A stretch of 64,000 nt of DNA from Psychrobacillus lasiicapitis (GTDB taxonomy: Bacteria; Bacillota; Bacilli; Bacillales_A; Planococcaceae), in assembly GCF_006861795.1 (NCBI RefSeq), contig NZ_VDGH01000007.1:1-64000 (forward strand), given 5' to 3'. Shown one piece after another: positions 60,434-64,000 of this stretch (position 1 is its first letter; the number at the start of each line of letters is the position of its first letter). The translations under genes were made by a program, and so were the position numbers. Below the pieces are notes generated by a model. The model did no database searches, was not told the DNA's origin, and worked only from the letters and a program-made list of their open reading frames with translations.

Positions 60434-61876
60434 ATGGAAAGTATTCAACATTTGGACATAACAGATGCTTTCATGAATTATTTATTTCCTTTTTCGTTTC
60501 GTGAAAAGGAAAGAGAAAAATTAATGGAACAGTTGAAGAAACACAATTTTAAACTGTTCGACTTAGACAACTATGAGCTTCAAGACCTTTACTACGGGAA
60601 AGGTATTCAAATAAACCATCAAGAATTAGATCAATTCTTTTTACCTTTTATTGAAGATAAGCTATTTCCACATTCTGTGAACGCAAGAGGTTTTCTGCGT
60701 TACTCGAGAGAAATAAAAGAATCATTTGCTTTAAAAGGAAATAATAACGAATTCAAGTTTACTGTAAATAGTTTGGATATAATACTATGTCCTTTTGGCA
60801 TTGGAATTATTACGATTCGAACAGAAATGATAAAAGGGCTTGAAAGCTTAACAAACGTGTTGGACTTTATGAGCCATTTTCGTGTATTAGAGCCTAAACT
60901 GGAAGAAGAAAGAGGAACAAAGATATATCTGCATAATAAAACATTCACAACAACGAGTGAACTTATTTTGGATTATCTATGTCCTTTTTTAAAATCGTTT
61001 ATAGTGAAAAACAAAAAAATGGCAGGGTATTATGGAAGTTTACCGTTTTTTGAGGATGAGCGTATGCTTTCCCAAGCCTTTTTAATAGCTGATGGAGGCC
61101 AACTTATTACGAACGATCAATTATTCCGAATGGGTCAATTAGATGGCAGGGATCCTGAAGGAAATGAATTTATATCTAGCACTAATCCGGAATATATTAA
61201 CCGTTATGTAGAGGAGCGGATACATGATAGATGGGCACCGAATACATATACGATTACTTCTTTACATACTCAAACGACTATTTCAGTAAAAATTAAAGAA
61301 TCATTAAAGAAAGAGATAGCGCAATTTATGAGCATTCATTATTATAATTTATTGCTTCATTTTTATTATAAAATTATGTTATTGAGATTGTCTTTTGAAC
61401 ATAGTGAGATAAGCTGGGAAAAAGACAAGCAATATGTAGAAGAGTTAATCGAGCTAATTTCTAAATTTGATTCGCATTATTACTTTGAAGAAATATCAGT
61501 CCGTTCAGAAGGAAAAGAACTTACAAACATGCTGCGTGAAGCTTTTTATTTAAAGCCTCTTTTTGTAGAAGTTAAGAGAACTGTAGATGATTTATATCGT
61601 GCGCAAGAAAAGCAAGCGGGTAAACGTCAAAATATGCTATTGTTTATCTTAACGGTATACACGGTTGTTTCCGGGATTTATGGGATGAATTTAGTAATAG
61701 AGGATTGGAAAGAAGACTTTAATTGGTCTAGCGTGTTCAACTATACCTTCTTTGAGTGGATTACCCTCGTTACTGCGCTGTCAGGGATAGCATTATCAAC
61801 AACTTTGCTTATCTCGACAAGTGGAAAAGGTATTAGGGATAAATATAGAAAATGGAAGCGGGAACATTTTAAGTAA
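60434..61876 (+). CDS. CorA-like protein with a large N-terminal domain
   Basis: 480 residues. Two C-terminal helices: the first ends VVSGIYGMNLVIEDW, containing the YGMN motif that defines CorA/Mrs2 divalent-cation channels; the second is ITLVTALSGIALSTTLLIST, followed by a basic tail. A long helical stretch precedes them, as in CorA. The N-terminal domain is about 300 residues and unlike standard CorA. GGAGG 13 bases upstream supports the ATG. Transport of Mg2+ is possible but not assured. Confidence 0.6.
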   Translation: MESIQHLDITDAFMNYLFPFSFREKEREKLMEQLKKHNFKLFDLDNYELQDLYYGKGIQINHQELDQFFLPFIEDKLFPHSVNARGFLRYSREIKESFALKGNNNEFKFTVNSLDIILCPFGIGIITIRTEMIKGLESLTNVLDFMSHFRVLEPKLEEERGTKIYLHNKTFTTTSELILDYLCPFLKSFIVKNKKMAGYYGSLPFFEDERMLSQAFLIADGGQLITNDQLFRMGQLDGRDPEGNEFISSTNPEYINRYVEERIHDRWAPNTYTITSLHTQTTISVKIKESLKKEIAQFMSIHYYNLLLHFYYKIMLLRLSFEHSEISWEKDKQYVEELIELISKFDSHYYFEEISVRSEGKELTNMLREAFYLKPLFVEVKRTVDDLYRAQEKQAGKRQNMLLFILTVYTVVSGIYGMNLVIEDWKEDFNWSSVFNYTFFEWITLVTALSGIALSTTLLISTSGKGIRDKYRKWKREHFK

Positions 61877-61966
61877 TTTCTATTTCCTATTCCAACCCGT
61901 TTACAGTATATTTATATGTGTGTAAAACGAATATAAATACGAAATTTGAAAGAACGGGGTAGAGAT

Positions 61967-62857
61967 TTGAAAGAAGGAAATACATCAAAGTCCATTGTGT
62001 TACCATTAATCATTTCAATTGTTGCGATATCATTTGCAGCAATCTTTGTGAAATGGTCTTCTGCACCTGCAACTATTTTAAGTATGTATCGGATGATCTT
62101 GGCATGCTTGTTATTAGTTCCAGTTGTTTGGTTTAAAAGACAAGAGTTTCAAAAGATAGCAAGAAAAGAATGGTTATTATTATTTTTTGCTGGTTTATTT
62201 TTAGCGCTTCATTTTGCGCTTTGGTTTGGCTCACTTAAGTTAACAACGGTTGCCAGTTCGACAATTATTCTGGCATTGCAACCAATCGTCGCATTAATAG
62301 GTGGTGCATTTTTATATAAAGAAAGAACGACAACCGCTGCTTTAACGACAATGGGTATTGCTGTTGTAGGAGCAGTAATGGTCGGTTGGGGTGATTTTGG
62401 TTTAAGTAAAAGTGCAATTATAGGAGATATTCTTTCCTTTTTAAGTGTTATTGCAGTTGTCGGATACTTGTTAATAGGACAAAATGCAGTAAAAAAAGTG
62501 TCTCACTGGATTTATAGTTTTTGTGTTTTTGGGTTCGCGGCAATTGCATTGGTTGTCTATAACATCGCAACAAGTGTAGCGATGGGTGGATATGATGCAA
62601 AAGAATGGGGAATTTTTGTCTTACTTGCAATCGTGCCAACGATTTCCCATGTCATTAATAACTGGTTGTTAAACTATGTAAATGCCACCACTATTTCGAT
62701 GAGTATTTTAGGAGAGCCAGTAGGTGCAACAATACTTGCAGCAATTTTTTTAGGCGAACGACTTGTAGGCTGGCAAATTGTAGGCGGATTGCTTGTCTTA
62801 CTAGGGGTGTTCCTGTTTTTATCACAACAAATGAATCGTTACAAGAAAGTAAAATAA
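61967..62857 (+). CDS. EamA (DMT superfamily) transporter
   Basis: 296 residues with ten helices and the EamA double repeat (FAAIFVKWSSAPATILSMYR; ALQPIVALIGGAFLYKE; ISMSILGEPVGATILAAIFL GERLVGWQ in two parts). Exporter of unknown metabolites. TTG start at 61967 after AACGGGG; seven earlier codons from another TTG are possible. Not closely similar to the EamA gene at 3395. Confidence 0.82.
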   Translation: MKEGNTSKSIVLPLIISIVAISFAAIFVKWSSAPATILSMYRMILACLLLVPVVWFKRQEFQKIARKEWLLLFFAGLFLALHFALWFGSLKLTTVASSTIILALQPIVALIGGAFLYKERTTTAALTTMGIAVVGAVMVGWGDFGLSKSAIIGDILSFLSVIAVVGYLLIGQNAVKKVSHWIYSFCVFGFAAIALVVYNIATSVAMGGYDAKEWGIFVLLAIVPTISHVINNWLLNYVNATTISMSILGEPVGATILAAIFLGERLVGWQIVGGLLVLLGVFLFLSQQMNRYKKVK

Positions 62858-62872
62858 TTTGTTAAAAAGGGA

Positions 62873-62927
62873 AAAAGGACTGATCTCAATGGCCATTAAT
62901 AATGGCTTTTAAGATCAGTCCTCTTTT
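62873..62927. terminator. Two-part terminator between convergent genes
   Basis: AAGGACTGATCT and AGATCAGTCCT surround an inner GCCATTA/TAATGGC hairpin, giving a cruciform-like structure with CTCTTTT at the end. Confidence 0.8.
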
Positions 62928-62946
62928 AGTCCAATGTTTTTAAATA

Positions 62947-63825
62947 TTAGAGCTGAGGGTTTGTTCTGTTGTCAATTTCTGTAGCAAGCTGGTTTAATTT
63001 ATGTTCTAAATCATTAATAATGTTCAACTTGGCATCCAATTTTTCTTCGGAGTCTAGTGATTTTCCTATTACTTCATTGATTTGATGCTCTAATTGTACA
63101 AATGATTCCGGAGCTTTAACAGACAGAAAGTGTTCCTCTGTAACAGCTTGAAAACCTTGCTTTTGGTTCAGCTCTTTTACATTCAATAGTTCCTGTTGGA
63201 GGTTTTCGATAGTTACATTTTTCTGTTCTATTTCATTTATTAATTGCTGCTTTTCATTTTGGGACTGTGTATAGTCATGGAAGGTGATATCTAATTTTTC
63301 AATTTTGGAAGATATTTGTTTATTTGCTTCTTCAAGGAGTTGAACAAGCTTATATTCTAGCTGTTCTATGGTCGCTTTATATTCAGCTATTTTTTGATGA
63401 AGAGAAGTGACTTGCTTGTCATATTTTTGTGTCCTATATTTATCGGTGGTGAAACCATCTTTTAGCACTTTAATAACCTCGGTTAACTGTTTGTTCATTT
63501 GTCTTAAATCAGTGGCTGTTTTCTCTAGGTGATTAATAGTGGTCATCGCTGTTTTTCTTTGCATCTCATATAAATTTATTCGATCTTTATGATTTAGACT
63601 TTGCTTTTCCATTTCTTCCTGTAATTTATACAATTCATTGGATAGGTCATTTTTTTCGTTAGATAATTGGAAGACTTCTTGCTCTAGCTTTTCTATTAAC
63701 ACATAATCAGGGGCCTCGTCATATTTTTTTAGTCGTTCGGTCGATTTAGCCAGTTCTGCTCTTAAGTAAATAATCGTTTGTTGAAGTTGTTTCGTATCGT
63801 TACTTGGGATGTCTTCACTGTTCAC
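62947..63825 (-). CDS. Long coiled-coil protein
   Basis: About 292 residues, almost entirely heptad-type coiled coil (Leu, Glu, Lys and Gln rich; e.g. LSNELYKLQEEMEKQ, KIAEYKATIEQLEYKLVQLL). No membrane segment or enzyme motif. The likely start is the GTG at 63825, seven bases after GGAGG; ATG codons upstream overlap that site. The role may be structural or in cell division, but sequence cannot tell. Neighbour at the window edge is a similar acidic helix-rich small protein. Confidence 0.7.
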   Translation of the reverse strand: MNSEDIPSNDTKQLQQTIIYLRAELAKSTERLKKYDEAPDYVLIEKLEQEVFQLSNEKNDLSNELYKLQEEMEKQSLNHKDRINLYEMQRKTAMTTINHLEKTATDLRQMNKQLTEVIKVLKDGFTTDKYRTQKYDKQVTSLHQKIAEYKATIEQLEYKLVQLLEEANKQISSKIEKLDITFHDYTQSQNEKQQLINEIEQKNVTIENLQQELLNVKELNQKQGFQAVTEEHFLSVKAPESFVQLEHQINEVIGKSLDSEEKLDAKLNIINDLEHKLNQLATEIDNRTNPQL

Positions 63826-63866
63826 ATCATTTCCTCCCATCACAAATGTTCGATAAGAAAGAAAAA

Positions 63867-63986
63867 TTATAGCTTTTCTTTTAATATAGTGATGATTTCT
63901 TCAAATTGCTGTTGGTTATCTGCAATAATATGGTCAAGTTCCTGCAAAATTTTTTCTTGAGAAGGCTTATTGCTATCGTCCACCAT
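63867..63986 (-). CDS. Small helical protein at the window edge
   Basis: Reads MVDDSNKPSQEKILQELDHI and ends KLTITILKEKL-like (FEEIITILKEKL). If the ATG at 63986 is used, with AAGGATG upstream, it is complete at 39 residues. The frame is open to the window edge, so it could equally be the end of a longer coiled-coil protein. It is upstream of, and probably in the same operon as, the coiled-coil gene. Confidence 0.5.
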   Translation of the reverse strand: MVDDSNKPSQEKILQELDHIIADNQQQFEEIITILKEKL

Positions 63987-64000
63987 TGCTACATCCTTAC

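Noticed and set aside
1..64000. CRISPR array, tRNA or rRNA gene, prophage
   Set aside because: No regularly spaced repeats, tRNA-like cloverleafs, rRNA signatures or phage structural genes were seen on either strand.

Overview
The window looks like chromosomal DNA of a low-GC, endospore-type Firmicute of the Bacillaceae/Planococcaceae kind. The evidence is AT-rich sequence, strong AGGAGG ribosome binding sites, many TTG and GTG starts, U-tract terminators, a T-box leader and a purine riboswitch. Relatives of Bacillus subtilis proteins (YdaT, YdaP, SwrC/YerP, YqhV, YxlEFG, NupG, YndM) point the same way. The genus cannot be fixed from the sequence. I saw no rRNA, tRNA, CRISPR array or intact mobile element.

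Layout. 0-6 kb: a stress-type small protein, a flavin-reductase-like protein, two uncharacterised proteins, an EamA exporter and a secreted lytic transglycosylase with an SH3-like region. 6-13 kb: two related DUF2975 membrane protein/HTH cassettes in inverted orientation flank a three-gene ABC exporter operon and an alpha/beta hydrolase. 13-28 kb: a methionine-specific T-box and a second-type methionyl-tRNA synthetase, then metabolic, repair and transport genes (3-hydroxyacyl-CoA dehydrogenase family, RraA family, Tag, CPA2 antiporter, M29 aminopeptidase, DinB, MFS), a HxlR/flavin monooxygenase pair and a MocR/PaiB pair. 28-29.5 kb is gene-poor, with a helicase relic and three DnaA-box-like sites before a pyruvate oxidase. 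31-37 kb: TetR with an RND pump, and MarR with an MFS pump. 37-43 kb: a binding protein, hydrolase, azoreductase, flavohaemoglobin, an azoreductase relic and an orphan PTS-IIC-type transporter. 43-49 kb: a channel, acetyltransferases, a deoxyribosyltransferase, a purine-riboswitch-controlled nucleoside transporter and a TPR gene with a non-canonical start. 49-54 kb: a regulated operon of two ABC exporters. 54-56 kb: an ECF sigma factor with a ClpP paralogue. 57-64 kb: an unusual regulator, a CtaG/DUF2243 pair, small spore-like proteins, a CorA-like protein and a coiled-coil protein.

The most unusual gene is at 56930-57967. An N-terminal helix-turn-helix is joined to a shortened, catalytically degenerate copy of the F1-ATPase beta subunit. 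Two copies of AGTAA-N6-TTACT, 42 bp apart, lie just upstream, as expected for an autoregulated DNA-binding protein that reuses a dead ATPase fold.

Fragments of older genes are also present: a frameshifted TnpB piece (17.5 kb), a helicase C-terminus (28.8 kb), and an internally deleted azoreductase copy on the far side of hmp (41.7 kb). Drug, redox and nitrosative-stress defence (pumps, azoreductase, Hmp, PaiB) and nucleoside salvage are recurrent themes.
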